From Acidovorax soli (GTDB taxonomy: Bacteria; Pseudomonadota; Gammaproteobacteria; Burkholderiales; Burkholderiaceae_C), in NCBI RefSeq assembly GCF_014207955.1, contig NZ_JACHLK010000002.1, forward strand, positions 496,001 to 560,000: a DNA stretch of 64,000 bases, read 5' to 3'. The position numbers and the translations under genes are program-made. Shown here one piece after another: positions 35,543 to 44,509 of the stretch (its first letter is position 1; each line of letters begins with the position of its first letter). The notes beneath the pieces were generated by a model. That model did no database searches. It was given only the letters and a program-made list of their open reading frames with translations, and was not told where the DNA came from.

Positions 35543-36859
35543 TCAGTCGGCGATCAGGCTGTTCAGCCGGGCAGTCACTGCATCGCGCTGCGCCTGCAGG
35601 TCGATCAAGCGCCATTGCACTTCCAGCACTTGTGCGCGGGAGCCCAGCACTGCACTGAGGTCGCCCTTGGCGGCCTGGTAGTTGGCAAGCGCGAGCTGGG
35701 CACGTCCCTGCGCCAGACCGATGCCGGCGGACTGCAGGCGCTCGATCTGGCTTTGCAGCGCAGCCAGCTCGGCGGCGCTGTCGTCCAGCTCCTGCAAGCG
35801 CCTGCGGGTCACGTCTTCTTGCTCTGCCTCGAGGCGCTGCAGCTCCAGTAGCTTGGCCTTGATCTGGGGCCCCTGGCGCCGCTCTTGTTGCCACGGAAGA
35901 TCAAACGTCACCTGGAAAGACACCATGTCGCCCCACTGGCGCGCACGGCGGCTGTAGGCAACCTCCCAGGACCAGTCGCCGCGCGTCTGCGCCTGCGCCT
36001 CGAGCGACTCGGCCGCAGCCATGGCCTGCATGGCGGGATACTGGGCGAGTTCGGCGTGGCGCTGCACCTGCGCGCGCAGTTCTTCCACAGGGCGGCTGAG
36101 CGGACCCGGCGTGCCCTGCAAGGCTTCGTCAGAACGCGAGCCCACCCAGCGCCGAAGCATCGCGCGCGCCTTGGCGCGATCCCTGCGCAGATCATCTCGC
36201 CGATCCGACAGGGCCAGCGCTTCTTGGCGGGCTGCCAGCAGGTCACCCGCCTGGGCGGTGCCTCCTGCGATGCGTGATGGAAGACTGTCCTGCAGGCGCT
36301 GGTTCTCCGCCAGCAAGGCCGTGAGCACTTGATCGCGCTGCTCGATGGCCTGTGCCAGGATCCAGGCTTGGCTCAGTTCCTGGCGGATCTGCACCCGCTG
36401 GACCGCCAAATTGGCCCGTTCGCGCTCTACCTTGGCCTGGGCGCCGGCGATCTGCGCATCGCGCTTGGCCCGGTTGGGGACTTCCTGCATCAGCGCCAGG
36501 CGCTGCATGGTCATGGATTCGCGCGTGAGGCTTCCGCGGTCCATGCCGGTGATGGGAAAGTTTTCGATACCTACCGACAGTTTGGGGTCGGGCAGCGTGC
36601 CGGCCGCCTTCTGGATGCTGCCGGCTGCGTCAATCTGCAGCCGCTGGGCTGCGATGCGCGGACTTTGGTGCTCTGCCAGCTCCAGCGCTTCGGTAAAGCC
36701 CAGGGCATGGACGGGGGGGCTGACGGTACCTGCACCTGCCAGCAAGGCTGCCAGCGCACCAAGGCGCAGACGACTCAGGTGGAAAACCAGGGTGCGATGA
36801 GGGACGCGTGAAGACGCGGCCATGCGCCCGCCTGGGGCGCCGGTAAAGACATTTGACAT
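35543..36859 (-). CDS. cusC: CusC/SilC-type outer-membrane efflux channel
   Basis: A TolC-family outer-membrane factor, 438 residues. It has an N-terminal export signal (LRLGALAALLAGAGTVSPPVHA) and helical coil segments (SQAWILAQAIEQRDQVLTAL; LAALQSQIERLQSAG). FTEALELAEHQSPRIAAQRL is the family start. It lies 12 bases before cusB. The long N-terminus before the signal could be trimmed to an internal start at about residue 13; this is unresolved. Confidence 0.88.
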   Translation of the reverse strand: MSNVFTGAPGGRMAASSRVPHRTLVFHLSRLRLGALAALLAGAGTVSPPVHALGFTEALELAEHQSPRIAAQRLQIDAAGSIQKAAGTLPDPKLSVGIENFPITGMDRGSLTRESMTMQRLALMQEVPNRAKRDAQIAGAQAKVERERANLAVQRVQIRQELSQAWILAQAIEQRDQVLTALLAENQRLQDSLPSRIAGGTAQAGDLLAARQEALALSDRRDDLRRDRAKARAMLRRWVGSRSDEALQGTPGPLSRPVEELRAQVQRHAELAQYPAMQAMAAAESLEAQAQTRGDWSWEVAYSRRARQWGDMVSFQVTFDLPWQQERRQGPQIKAKLLELQRLEAEQEDVTRRRLQELDDSAAELAALQSQIERLQSAGIGLAQGRAQLALANYQAAKGDLSAVLGSRAQVLEVQWRLIDLQAQRDAVTARLNSLIAD

Positions 36860-36935
36860 GATGGTCCTCGAAACTGAATGGGCACGAAGTCAGACTTGCG
36901 TGCACGCTGCAGTGCAGCGTGCACACCGTGCGCGA

Positions 36936-37391
36936 TCAATTCCGAAAGACCTTGTGTGTCAGATAGAGAGGTGGGGATCCCGCTCGGCTATCGAACTCTG
37001 CGTAGAGAGCCCGGGAGTCTGCGCGCTGCAATTCGTCCAGCACCGCGGGCAGCACATAGGCAACCCAGACGGCATGGGCCGCGAGGGCCTGCAGGTCAAG
37101 ACTGTGCAGCGAAGGGGTCGACTGGTTGTCGCCATCGCAGTGTGCCCGGCACAACTGCGGATCCTGCTCATCCATGGTCCCCGCCATGGCATGGCAATCG
37201 GGCATGGATGCCATTGGGACGGCGTCCTCCATGACCATGCCCGCCTTTTGCATCGACGAAGCATGGGCTGCGGAGTCGAGCCTCGGGCAGGCATAGGCTG
37301 CCAGGGCAAACTGCATGAGAAGCAACGCCGCAACCAGGAAGCTGGAAATCCAGCGTCCTTGGCGCGACACGATGCTTCTGACATTTGGCAT
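36936..37391 (-). CDS. DUF2946-like exported protein at the head of cusCBA
   Basis: 151 residues from ATG 37391 (MPNVRSIVSRQGRWISSFLV). One hydrophobic signal or anchor, then a Met/Cys/His-bearing stretch (MASMPDCHAMAGTMDEQ, CRAHC) that could hold copper, a second hydrophobic part (AHAVWVAYVLPAVLDEL), and the ending GSPPLYLTHKVFRN, resembling the tail of DUF2946 proteins. It occupies the place CzcI holds in czc operons. Function not known. Confidence 0.6.
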   Translation of the reverse strand: MPNVRSIVSRQGRWISSFLVAALLLMQFALAAYACPRLDSAAHASSMQKAGMVMEDAVPMASMPDCHAMAGTMDEQDPQLCRAHCDGDNQSTPSLHSLDLQALAAHAVWVAYVLPAVLDELQRADSRALYAEFDSRAGSPPLYLTHKVFRN

Positions 37392-37457
37392 GGTGCGATG
37401 GTACCCAAGTCGCAAGCCCGTGGCTTGATGCCGATCACTTTCTGCTCGCGCTTCTAT

Positions 37458-39842
37458 CTAGCCCTTGCGCAAACGCAATGCATTGGCGATCACGGATGCA
37501 GAACTCAGGCTCATCGCCAGGGCGGCGATCATTGGAGACAGCAGCCAGCCGGTGAACGGGTACAGCAGGCCCGCGGCGATCGGAATGCCCAGAGCGTTGT
37601 AGAGGAAGGCAAACATCAGGTTCTGCTTCATGTTGCCCACTGTCGCCTCGGACAGTTCGCGCGCCGTGGATATCCCTCGCAGGTCGCCCTTGACCAGAGT
37701 GACCTGGGCGCTGTTCATAGCCACGTCGGTGCCCGTGCCCATCGCAATGCCTACATCGGCCTTGGCCAGCGCGGGCGCATCGTTGATGCCGTCTCCGGCC
37801 ATGGCAACCACGCGGCCCTCTGCCTGCAGCCGGGACACCAGGGCCAGCTTGTCCGCAGGCTTGACCTCACCGTGAACCTCGTCGATGCCCAGCTTGGCAC
37901 CCACTGCCTTGGCGGTTGTCATGCCATCGCCCGTAGCCATCACGATGCGCAGGCCAGCCGCGTGCAAGGTGGCCAAGGCCTCCGGGGTGCTTTCCTTGAC
38001 CGCGTCCGAGACCGCCAGCAGGCCTTGCAGTTGACCATCGGCTGCCAGGTACATCACGCTCGCACCCGTGGCACGCAAAGCCTCCGCCTGGGCGAGGAGC
38101 GGCTCTGCGGAAACCCCCACTTGCTCCATCAGGACGGTGTTACCGAGGGCCAACTGGCGGCCTCCCACCCTGCCGCGCACTCCGATGCCTGATCCGGATT
38201 CGAAGTCCTCGGGCTTGTCCAGCGCCAGGCCCTTGACGCGGGCCGCCTCCACGATGGCGTCCGCAAGGGGGTGTTCGCTACCTTGGTCCAGGCTGGCCGC
38301 CAGGCGCAGCACTTCATCCTCGGGCAGACCAGGCATCGCCACCACCCGCTCGAACGATGGCTTGCCCTCAGTCAGCGTGCCGGTCTTGTCCACGATCAGC
38401 GTGTCCACCTTGCGCAGGTTCTCGATGGCCGCAGCGTCCCGGAACAGTACACCGCTGGTCGCGCCCCGGCCCGTTGCCACCATGATGGACATGGGCGTTG
38501 CCAGGCCCAAGGCACAAGGGCACGCAATGATCAGCACTGCCACCGCGTTGACCAGGCCATAGACCCAGCGTGGTTCCGGCCCGAAAAGACCCCATGCAAA
38601 CAGGGTTAGAAGCGCGATTCCGACGACGGCCATGACGAAGTACCCCGCCACCTGGTCCGCCATGCGCTGCATCGGCGCCCTCGAGCGCTGCGCCTGCGAG
38701 ACCATCTGCACGATCTGGGACAGCATGGTGGCTGAGCCCACGCGCTCGGATCGGATGATCAGCGCACCATTGGTGTTGAGCGTGGCGCCAATCACCGAGT
38801 CCCCCGGCCCCTTGACGATGGGAACCGGCTCGCCCGTGAGCATGGCCTCGTCCACGGCGCTGCTGCCCTCGACCACCACCCCATCCACTGGCACCTTCTC
38901 GCCGGGGCGCACGCGCAGCAGATCGCCCACGTGCACGTGGGACAGGGGCACGTCGCTCTCCTGCCCATCGGCGCCGATGCGGCGCGCGGTCTTAGGCGCC
39001 AGGCCCAGCAGCGACTTGATGGCTGCGGACGTCTGGGAGCGGGCCTTGAGCTCCAGCATCTGGCCGAGCAGCGTCAGCGAGATGATGACGGCCGCTGCTT
39101 CAAAGTACACCGATACGCGCCCCATGGCCTGGAACGACGCCGGAAACACGCCGGGCGCCACGGTGGCCACCACGCTGTACACGAAGGCCGCGCCGGTGCC
39201 CAGGCTGATCAGCGTCCACATGTTGGGACTGCGATTGGCAACCGATTGGGCTCCACGCAAGAAGAACGGCCATCCGGCCCACAGGACGATGGGCACGGTC
39301 AGGACCAACTCGATCCAGCTCTGGGTGGCCATCTCGAACCACTGCAGGCGGTGGCCCGCCATAGCCAAGACGGTGACGACCGCGGTGAGCGGCAGGGTCC
39401 ACCAGAAACGGCGGCGGAAATCCACCAGTTCGGCGTTCTCACCCTCCTCCAGCGTCGGGAGCATCGGCTCCAGTGTCATGCCGCACTTGGGGCAGTTCCC
39501 AGGGTGGTCCTGCTGAACCTCCGGATGCATCGGGCATGTATAGGTGGTGCCCGGCTGGACCGGCTCGGGCTCGGGAGGAGCCAGTGCGTCGCGCCCCTGC
39601 ACGTACTTGTCTGGTGCCTCGACAAACTTCGTGCGGCACTTGGCGCTGCAAAAATAATAGTGAAGTCCTTCGTGCTCCGCTGAATGAAGGGACTGGCTCG
39701 TGACATCCATGCCGCACACGGGGTCCTTCAGACCTGTCGGCGTTTGGGACGCATGCCCGTCGTGGCCTCCATGGTGCGCATGCCCCTCGTGCGCTTGGTG
39801 CCCTTCATGGGCTTGGTGGTCGTGCGGTGTTGCTGTTGACAT
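37458..39842 (-). CDS. copA: Cu(I)/Ag(I)-exporting P1B ATPase, SilP/CopA-like
   Basis: 794 residues. The N-terminus is His-rich (1-34), followed by a YHS domain (DPVCGMDV at 40, CSAKC at 65) and a heavy-metal-binding domain (YTCPMHPEV at 101, CPKCGM at 117). There is no CxxC HMA domain. The core has [29 protein letters not shown] and [11 protein letters not shown]. This layout fits SilP and the periplasm-linked copper ATPases. AGGAG precedes ATG 39842. It differs from the HMA-bearing CopA at 53055. Confidence 0.9.
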   Translation of the reverse strand: MSTATPHDHQAHEGHQAHEGHAHHGGHDGHASQTPTGLKDPVCGMDVTSQSLHSAEHEGLHYYFCSAKCRTKFVEAPDKYVQGRDALAPPEPEPVQPGTTYTCPMHPEVQQDHPGNCPKCGMTLEPMLPTLEEGENAELVDFRRRFWWTLPLTAVVTVLAMAGHRLQWFEMATQSWIELVLTVPIVLWAGWPFFLRGAQSVANRSPNMWTLISLGTGAAFVYSVVATVAPGVFPASFQAMGRVSVYFEAAAVIISLTLLGQMLELKARSQTSAAIKSLLGLAPKTARRIGADGQESDVPLSHVHVGDLLRVRPGEKVPVDGVVVEGSSAVDEAMLTGEPVPIVKGPGDSVIGATLNTNGALIIRSERVGSATMLSQIVQMVSQAQRSRAPMQRMADQVAGYFVMAVVGIALLTLFAWGLFGPEPRWVYGLVNAVAVLIIACPCALGLATPMSIMVATGRGATSGVLFRDAAAIENLRKVDTLIVDKTGTLTEGKPSFERVVAMPGLPEDEVLRLAASLDQGSEHPLADAIVEAARVKGLALDKPEDFESGSGIGVRGRVGGRQLALGNTVLMEQVGVSAEPLLAQAEALRATGASVMYLAADGQLQGLLAVSDAVKESTPEALATLHAAGLRIVMATGDGMTTAKAVGAKLGIDEVHGEVKPADKLALVSRLQAEGRVVAMAGDGINDAPALAKADVGIAMGTGTDVAMNSAQVTLVKGDLRGISTARELSEATVGNMKQNLMFAFLYNALGIPIAAGLLYPFTGWLLSPMIAALAMSLSSASVIANALRLRKG

Positions 39843-39881
39843 GTATGGAACTCCTTTTGCTGATCTGAGCCGTGCGCACTG

Positions 39882-40130
39882 TCAACGGTCGCTCGGACCA
39901 CTGCCTCGTGGTCCGTGGTGGCCGTGCCCGTGAAATAGATGCATCACTGGACATGCGAGCAAGAGCAGATAGGGCCAGTACCCGGCAAGGTGCTCCCAGT
40001 GCTCCCGCAAAAGGAAAAACACCCCGATCAGCGCGAGCATGATCGCTGCGCCGACAAGCCTGCGGCCGCTTCGCCAAGCGCCGACTCCAGACGGCTGCAT
40101 GATCCCGTTGGTGGACTGTTGATGGTTCAT
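39882..40130 (-). CDS. DUF2933-like small membrane protein
   Basis: 82 residues from ATG 40130, with GGAG 7 bases upstream. Its core is one or two hydrophobic helices (RLVGAAIMLALIGVFFLLRE and the following HWEHLAGYWPYLLLLACPVMHLF), ending in a His-rich tail (FHGHGHHGP). This matches DUF2933, often found beside copper ATPases in Burkholderiales. The function is unknown; a metal-binding membrane helper is an inference. Confidence 0.75.
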   Translation of the reverse strand: MNHQQSTNGIMQPSGVGAWRSGRRLVGAAIMLALIGVFFLLREHWEHLAGYWPYLLLLACPVMHLFHGHGHHGPRGSGPSDR

Positions 40131-40352
40131 CATGATCTCCAGGAAGGAGGCTGTCTCCTTGCGGACAGGCCTTGCGGTGACGATAGGGCCTGACACGGTG
40201 GTAATGTCAAGCATGAACCAAGGCAACTCCTGATCTGTCGCAAATCTGCATTGGCGTTGGGCCGACGCTCTTTGCATGGCGCCATGCGCCGCGGCCCCCG
40301 CACCTGAAGCGCATCCAGGTGCAGGGGCCGCAGCAGTGGCATGGCCGGTAGC

Positions 40353-40769
40353 CTACTTGGCGGCGGCAGCGGGCGCTTTGCCGCTTCGAGCCAAGAATGC
40401 GTCGAGGACTGCGATCTCTTTCTTCTGGGCCGAGATGATCTCCTTGGCCATCTTCAACAGCTGCGGATCCTTGCCATCGCGCAACTGGCTTTGCGCCATG
40501 TCGATTGCGCCCTGGTGATGGATGCGCATCATCTGCGCGAAGTCCACATCGGGGTTTCCGGTCATCGCCAAGGAGGACATCTTCTCGTTGTTCTCCTTCA
40601 TCATGGACTTCATGTCCATCTTGCCGGCGGGCATGGACGCATCCATGCCGGAGCCCTTCATGCCAGGGTGCGGTGCTTGCTGTGCCTGCGTGATCACGGG
40701 GCACAGCAAGGCGCTGAACACCAATGCTGCGGCGGGGATCGCCTTCAGGACAGGGTAGGAATCGGTCAT
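40353..40769 (-). CDS. DUF305-family Met/His-rich periplasmic protein
   Basis: 138 residues: signal peptide (AIPAAALVFSALLCPVITQA), a Met-rich linker (GMKGSGMDASMPAGKMDMKS) and the DUF305 signature DVDFAQMMRIHHQGAIDMA. DUF305 proteins (CopM-like) bind copper or silver in the periplasm. It lies between the DUF2933 gene and the cysteine-rich gene on the same strand, in a copper operon. Confidence 0.85.
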   Translation of the reverse strand: MTDSYPVLKAIPAAALVFSALLCPVITQAQQAPHPGMKGSGMDASMPAGKMDMKSMMKENNEKMSSLAMTGNPDVDFAQMMRIHHQGAIDMAQSQLRDGKDPQLLKMAKEIISAQKKEIAVLDAFLARSGKAPAAAAK

Positions 40770-40799
40770 AGCGTTTCTCCAGGCGGGAAATGTGTTTAA

Positions 40800-41141
40800 T
40801 CAGTGGGCGCTGGCCATGGAGCGACACTCCTGAGCGCAGTTGTAGCAGGCCGCAGCGCAGGCCTTGCAGTGCTCCGCTTCGTGCTTTGCGCACTCGTCGC
40901 CGCAGGCTTGGCAAATCTCGGCGCACAGCGCACAGATGGCCTTGGCGTGTTCGCTGTTGCGGGCCATTGCGCCCGCAGCGAAACTGCACACGGCCGCGCA
41001 GTCCGCATCCAGAGCGATGCAGCGGGCCATCATCTTCACGTCGTCTTCCTTCAAGCACGCGGCATGGCATTGGTTGCAGGCCGTTGCGCACGAAAGGCAA
41101 GCCTGGATACAGCTTTGGTAAGGGGTTTGGGTGTGGTTCAT
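40800..41141 (-). CDS. csp: cysteine-rich four-helix copper-storage-type protein (Csp/DUF326)
   Basis: 113 residues with 19 cysteines spaced along helices (SCIQACLSCATACNQCHAAC, CALCAEICQACGDEC, CKACAAACYNCAQEC). This is the pattern of Csp-type four-helix bundles that store many Cu(I) ions inside the bundle. There is no signal peptide, so it is of the cytosolic Csp3 kind. It is the first gene of the minus-strand copper operon and is divergent from the DUF4148 cassette B. Confidence 0.88.
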   Translation of the reverse strand: MNHTQTPYQSCIQACLSCATACNQCHAACLKEDDVKMMARCIALDADCAAVCSFAAGAMARNSEHAKAICALCAEICQACGDECAKHEAEHCKACAAACYNCAQECRSMASAH

Positions 41142-41316
41142 TGAAAGCTCCTTGGTTTCGTTCGATTGGTAGGGTCCGTGTGAAATCCTGCGCAGCCCGG
41201 CTGCCAGGAGCAGTCATCTTTTGCCGCGCGCAGCGCCCGGCACTGTAGGCGGGAACCGATGATTGGGACGTGAACCAGGTGTTTTGCGTCAGGTTTCGCA
41301 CCAGGATTACCGCGAG

Positions 41317-41333
41317 ATTTCAGCGATGTAATC
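41317..41333 (+). promoter_or_regulatory. GTAAT-type operator, distal copy
   Basis: ATTTCAGCGATGTAATC, followed by GGAGCGTCAG. The proximal copy at 41462 reads on as GGGAGGTCAG, so the two are diverged repeats 145 bases apart. This one is nearer the divergent csp operon (175 bases from its start). Confidence 0.5.
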
Positions 41334-41461
41334 GGAGCGTCAGATTGGAGGGGAACAGCGGTCGATTGGCGCTCACATGAACGGAGTACATGGCACTTGC
41401 GAGGTGAGCTCATGTCTCACCTGCGCGCTCCCGTAAGTGCGAGCGATGCGCCTGCCTATGC

Positions 41462-41535
41462 ATTTCAAAAGCGTAATCGGGAGGTCAGCGCTGTGTGGGG
41501 GTGAGATTTCTAGACTTCTCTTCGTGGTGCACAAA
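41462..41535 (+). promoter_or_regulatory. conserved control region of DUF4148 cassette B
   Basis: Begins with the operator ATTTCAAAAGCGTAATC and continues with GGTCAGCG, GTGGG, AGATTTCTAGACTT (41504-41517) and CGTGGTGCA, the same order and spacing as 11758-11834. The operator ends 107 bases before the start codon. The rest of the 444-base gap 41142-41585 holds the distal operator and otherwise nothing recognised. Confidence 0.6.
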
Positions 41536-41585
41536 ACGCCACCTGGATGGACCATATCGGGCATCCGGCGCCACAGGAGACCATC

Positions 41586-41957
41586 ATGAAAATCCGTACC
41601 GCCGTCCTCGTCGCCAGCCTCGCTGCATCCGCCACGGCATCCTTCGCCACTTCCGTTTACCACGCCAGCCCAAGCCAGGAGGAAGGTGTGAGCATCGCTC
41701 CCGACCACCTGGGCAATGCGGTGAGCCGCCAGGCTGTCGAAAACACCGTGCTGGCAGCACAGAAGGACGGCTCCCTCTATTGGATCAGCCGTGGCTATCC
41801 AGCCACCTATCCGATGGTCAAAGGTCCACAGCTGACGAAGACCCGCCAGCAAGTCCTCGACGAGCTGCAGGCCGCCAAGCGCAATCCCGTGAGCAGCGAC
41901 GGTGTGCGTGACATGGGCGGCGAGGCAGGCTGGGTCGATGCCCGCCAGCTTCCCTGA
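41586..41957 (+). CDS. small exported DUF4148-like protein, cassette B first gene
   Basis: 123 residues: signal peptide MKIRTAVLVASLAASATASF, then [42 protein letters not shown] and [15 protein letters not shown]. It pairs along its whole length with the protein at 11885-12256. Two DUF4148-type helices. ATG 41586 is preceded by CAGGAGACC. No metal-binding motif is obvious. Divergent from the csp-copA-cus operon. Confidence 0.8.
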   Translation: MKIRTAVLVASLAASATASFATSVYHASPSQEEGVSIAPDHLGNAVSRQAVENTVLAAQKDGSLYWISRGYPATYPMVKGPQLTKTRQQVLDELQAAKRNPVSSDGVRDMGGEAGWVDARQLP

Positions 41958-42049
41958 CAGTACATCTGAACGCAGCACTGCGCCAGGGCCGCACGCACAC
42001 GGCCCGCGACAGTGCCCTCATCACCTATTCATCCAACCAGGAAACCATC

Positions 42050-42574
42050 ATGAAACTGAAGTCCACGCTCATCGTTCTCTCCCTTATTGCCGCCCCCGCG
42101 TTCGCCTCGGACCAAGGCGTCAGCAAGACGCGCGAGCAGGTACAGGCAGAGTTGGTACAGGCGATCCGCACCGGCGACATGCTCGCCTCGGGCGAGTCCG
42201 GCCTGACGCTCAAGCAGCTCAACCCGCATGCCTACCCTGTGACCGAGTCCGCGTCGGGCGCCAAGACGCGCGAGCAGGTGCAGGCAGAGTTGGTACAGGC
42301 GATCCGCACCGGCGACATCATGGCCGGCGGTGAGTCGGGTGCCAAGCTCAACGAGTTGGAGCCTTCCCGTTACCCTGCAGTCGCCTCCGCACCTTCCTTG
42401 ACCCGAGACCAGGTCAAGAACGAATTGGCGCGCGCCATCAGCCAAGGGGAGCTTGTGGCGGTGGGTGAGGACGGGCGCAAGCTCAACGAGATCTATCCAG
42501 ATCGCTACCATGCAGCGCATCACCCAGCCGTCGCGGGCAACACGCAGGAACCCGCCGAGCAAAGCCGGTTCTAA
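42050..42574 (+). CDS. exported protein with three DUF4148 repeats, cassette B second gene
   Basis: 174 residues with signal peptide (MKLKSTLIVLSLIAAPAFA) and three repeats: KTREQVQAELVQAIRTGD twice and a diverged third (TRDQVKNELARAISQGE). Ends in a short His-bearing tail. Paralogous to 12355-12882. The first two repeats share an almost identical DNA segment, so one was copied recently. A strong terminator follows at 42658, which ends the two-gene transcript. Confidence 0.85.
   Translation: MKLKSTLIVLSLIAAPAFASDQGVSKTREQVQAELVQAIRTGDMLASGESGLTLKQLNPHAYPVTESASGAKTREQVQAELVQAIRTGDIMAGGESGAKLNELEPSRYPAVASAPSLTRDQVKNELARAISQGELVAVGEDGRKLNEIYPDRYHAAHHPAVAGNTQEPAEQSRF
42125..42318 (+). repeat. 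56-base direct repeat inside the DUF4148 gene
   Basis: Bases 42125-42180 and 42263-42318 are the same at 55 of 56 positions (one A/G change). The period is 138 bases, 46 codons, one protein repeat. Synonymous drift is nearly absent, so this is a recent duplication or gene conversion. Confidence 0.85.
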
Positions 42575-42657
42575 GTCGGCTTGCTGCCTCTGACAAGGCG
42601 CTCACCGCCACGCGGCACTGCGGCGCGGTGAACGCTTCAAGCCAGAAAAACCATCAA

Positions 42658-42700
42658 GACACCTGTCGGTCAGTGGCTGACCCGCAGGTGTCTTTCTTTT
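42658..42700 (+). terminator. rho-independent terminator of cassette B
   Basis: Stem AGACACCTG / CAGGTGTCT (9 bp, perfect) with a 17-base loop, followed by TTCTTTT. It lies 83 bases after the last DUF4148 gene. Confidence 0.75.
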
Positions 42701-42747
42701 CCGGCTACGCATGCCACGTCGGCGCGTTCCCCTGCGCTCGCTGGACA

Positions 42748-43056
42748 TCACACCTGCATGTTCATCACATCCGTGTAGGCCTGGACGATGCGATTGCGGG
42801 TCTGCAGCGTGGCCTGGAACGCGATGTTGGACTTGACGCCTGCGAGCATGGTTTCTTCCAGGCCCACGGTGGGGTTTCCAAAGGTCACCTCACGGCTTAA
42901 ACGGCCCGACTCACTCTGCAGCTTGGTTGTGGTGGTCAGCGCCTGTTTCATGGCGTCCAGAAAGCCGCCATCCTGGATGTCCGGTGCTTTGGGCGCGGGC
43001 TTGCCAAGCGAAGCGACAGGCAATAGCGCATCCAGTGGCTTGGTCGTGACGTTCAT
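42748..43056 (-). CDS. fliE: flagellar basal-body protein FliE (orphan)
   Basis: 102 residues from ATG 43056, close to the usual 100-110. The C-terminal signature LQTRNRIVQAYTDVMNMQV and the upstream GLEETMLAGVKSNIAFQATL match FliE, the MS-ring to rod adaptor. No fliF or other flagellar gene is beside it: cassette B ends on one side and a putative nuclease gene lies on the other. An earlier in-frame start at 43164 adds unrelated residues. Confidence 0.85.
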   Translation of the reverse strand: MNVTTKPLDALLPVASLGKPAPKAPDIQDGGFLDAMKQALTTTTKLQSESGRLSREVTFGNPTVGLEETMLAGVKSNIAFQATLQTRNRIVQAYTDVMNMQV

Positions 43057-43246
43057 GGCGAGGCTTTCTTGGTTTCGATGACGGCGTTTGCGTGTACCCA
43101 CTCGGAGAGCACTGTCAACGCGAAGCCAAATCGTAGATCCCGCCACGCGAGCTGTAGCCCACATGACACAAAGCTCTACCTGCCAATCCCTCGCGTTGGG
43201 ATTACAGAACTCTCATCTCGCCGACAGCACAGCCGTTCGCGCGGTC

Positions 43247-44509
43247 TCACAGCCGCTGCGAAATCTCCAGCAGCGGCTTGATGCTGGAGCCGAAGCGGCT
43301 CATCGAGGCGTGGTTCAGCTCGAGCTGGCTGTACGGCAGGTAGCGGATCCCCAGTTCCGACACGCGGGAGAACGCAGGTCTCTTGAGCTGTTCTGCCACC
43401 TTGTCTCGACGGTTGTCCGGGGCCACCAGAAACAGCGCGCATTGTTCAGCGACTGGTGTGCCAAGCGCAAGATCAAGCATGCGGACAATGCCCGAATAGA
43501 TGGACGTGGTGTGCTCGACTTCAAAGGCCGCAGCGACCAGCGAGGTCTGGCGGTCAATCCACACCACGTCGATCAGCCGCACCGACTCCAACCCCGCGTA
43601 TGCAGGTGGCGGCAACTGGGCCAGGCATCCATCCCCCAGGAGGCCGGTGCCATGCACACGCCCCCGGTCATTGGATGCAATCCACACGTCAAACCCCAAG
43701 GCCTTGCCAAGGTCTCGCAGCGACGCCTGAACACCGGTGTGGGTCGCATCGCTCTCAGCCGCCTGGGACAATTCTTTGTGCATGGCCGTAGATTCCAGCC
43801 GGACGCGCTGGAGATCTTCCCGCCACAGGGCTGCCGCCGCCGCATCCATTGCCGCCGGCGGCGCGGTGTACCGGCCGCTGCCGATATCGAACATCAGTCC
43901 CGCGATCGCACCAAGATCGTTGGAGAGCTGCCGGCGGTACTGCTCGTTCAGGCGCAGCAGGCCCTCCCGCATCGAGAGATAGTGGTCCCAGCGCCCGAGT
44001 TTGACCCGACCGCCGGTGACAGCGTTGAAGCCGTTGACGATGGCGGTGTTGAAAGGGGTCACCAAGGTCGGGTGAATGAAGTACAACAGGTTGGCGACTG
44101 CTGGACCCAGGCCTTTGATGCCGATCGCATCGATGCGCTGGATGGCCGACACCACGTCCTCGGCGCAGTCGCAGTGGTCGCAGGCATGGAGCAGATCGGC
44201 GAACGCGCGCTGGTTGCTGGCGTTCTCGTAGATGTCCGGGATACGCAGTTTGGGCTTCCATAAAAAAGCGTGATCGGCGCCTTTGAAGATCTGGCGTTGC
44301 TCGGCGACCGACCCCACGATGGTTTCGAGCGAAGAGCCTCGATAGGCGTTGCCGAACGTTCCTGCGCGGATGTCCTTCACTACCTGCGCGATGCCACGGC
44401 GTATCGAACGGAAGTTTTTGACCCGCTGATCCCACAGAAACCAGGTGTTGTACGTGCTGCTCGGGTCAGCCTTCCAGCCGTCGATGAGTGTGCCCAGGGA
44501 ATCATGCAT
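43247..44509 (-). CDS. putative nuclease with HhH region, coupled to copS
   Basis: 420 residues, not assigned to a named family. At about 126-147 a helix-hairpin-helix-like stretch is seen (AIGIKGLGPAVANLLYFIHP), with a cysteine/His cluster HACDHCDC before it. Near 310-345, LIDVVWIDR (Asp 314) then AAAFEVEHTTSIYSGIVR (Glu 330, Glu 332) has the layout of a PD-(D/E)xK restriction-nuclease core, as in type II enzymes. Its ATG overlaps the copS stop by 8 bases, so it is translated with copRS. No methyltransferase is nearby. The nuclease call is by eye. Confidence 0.5.
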   Translation of the reverse strand: MHDSLGTLIDGWKADPSSTYNTWFLWDQRVKNFRSIRRGIAQVVKDIRAGTFGNAYRGSSLETIVGSVAEQRQIFKGADHAFLWKPKLRIPDIYENASNQRAFADLLHACDHCDCAEDVVSAIQRIDAIGIKGLGPAVANLLYFIHPTLVTPFNTAIVNGFNAVTGGRVKLGRWDHYLSMREGLLRLNEQYRRQLSNDLGAIAGLMFDIGSGRYTAPPAAMDAAAAALWREDLQRVRLESTAMHKELSQAAESDATHTGVQASLRDLGKALGFDVWIASNDRGRVHGTGLLGDGCLAQLPPPAYAGLESVRLIDVVWIDRQTSLVAAAFEVEHTTSIYSGIVRMLDLALGTPVAEQCALFLVAPDNRRDKVAEQLKRPAFSRVSELGIRYLPYSQLELNHASMSRFGSSIKPLLEISQRL

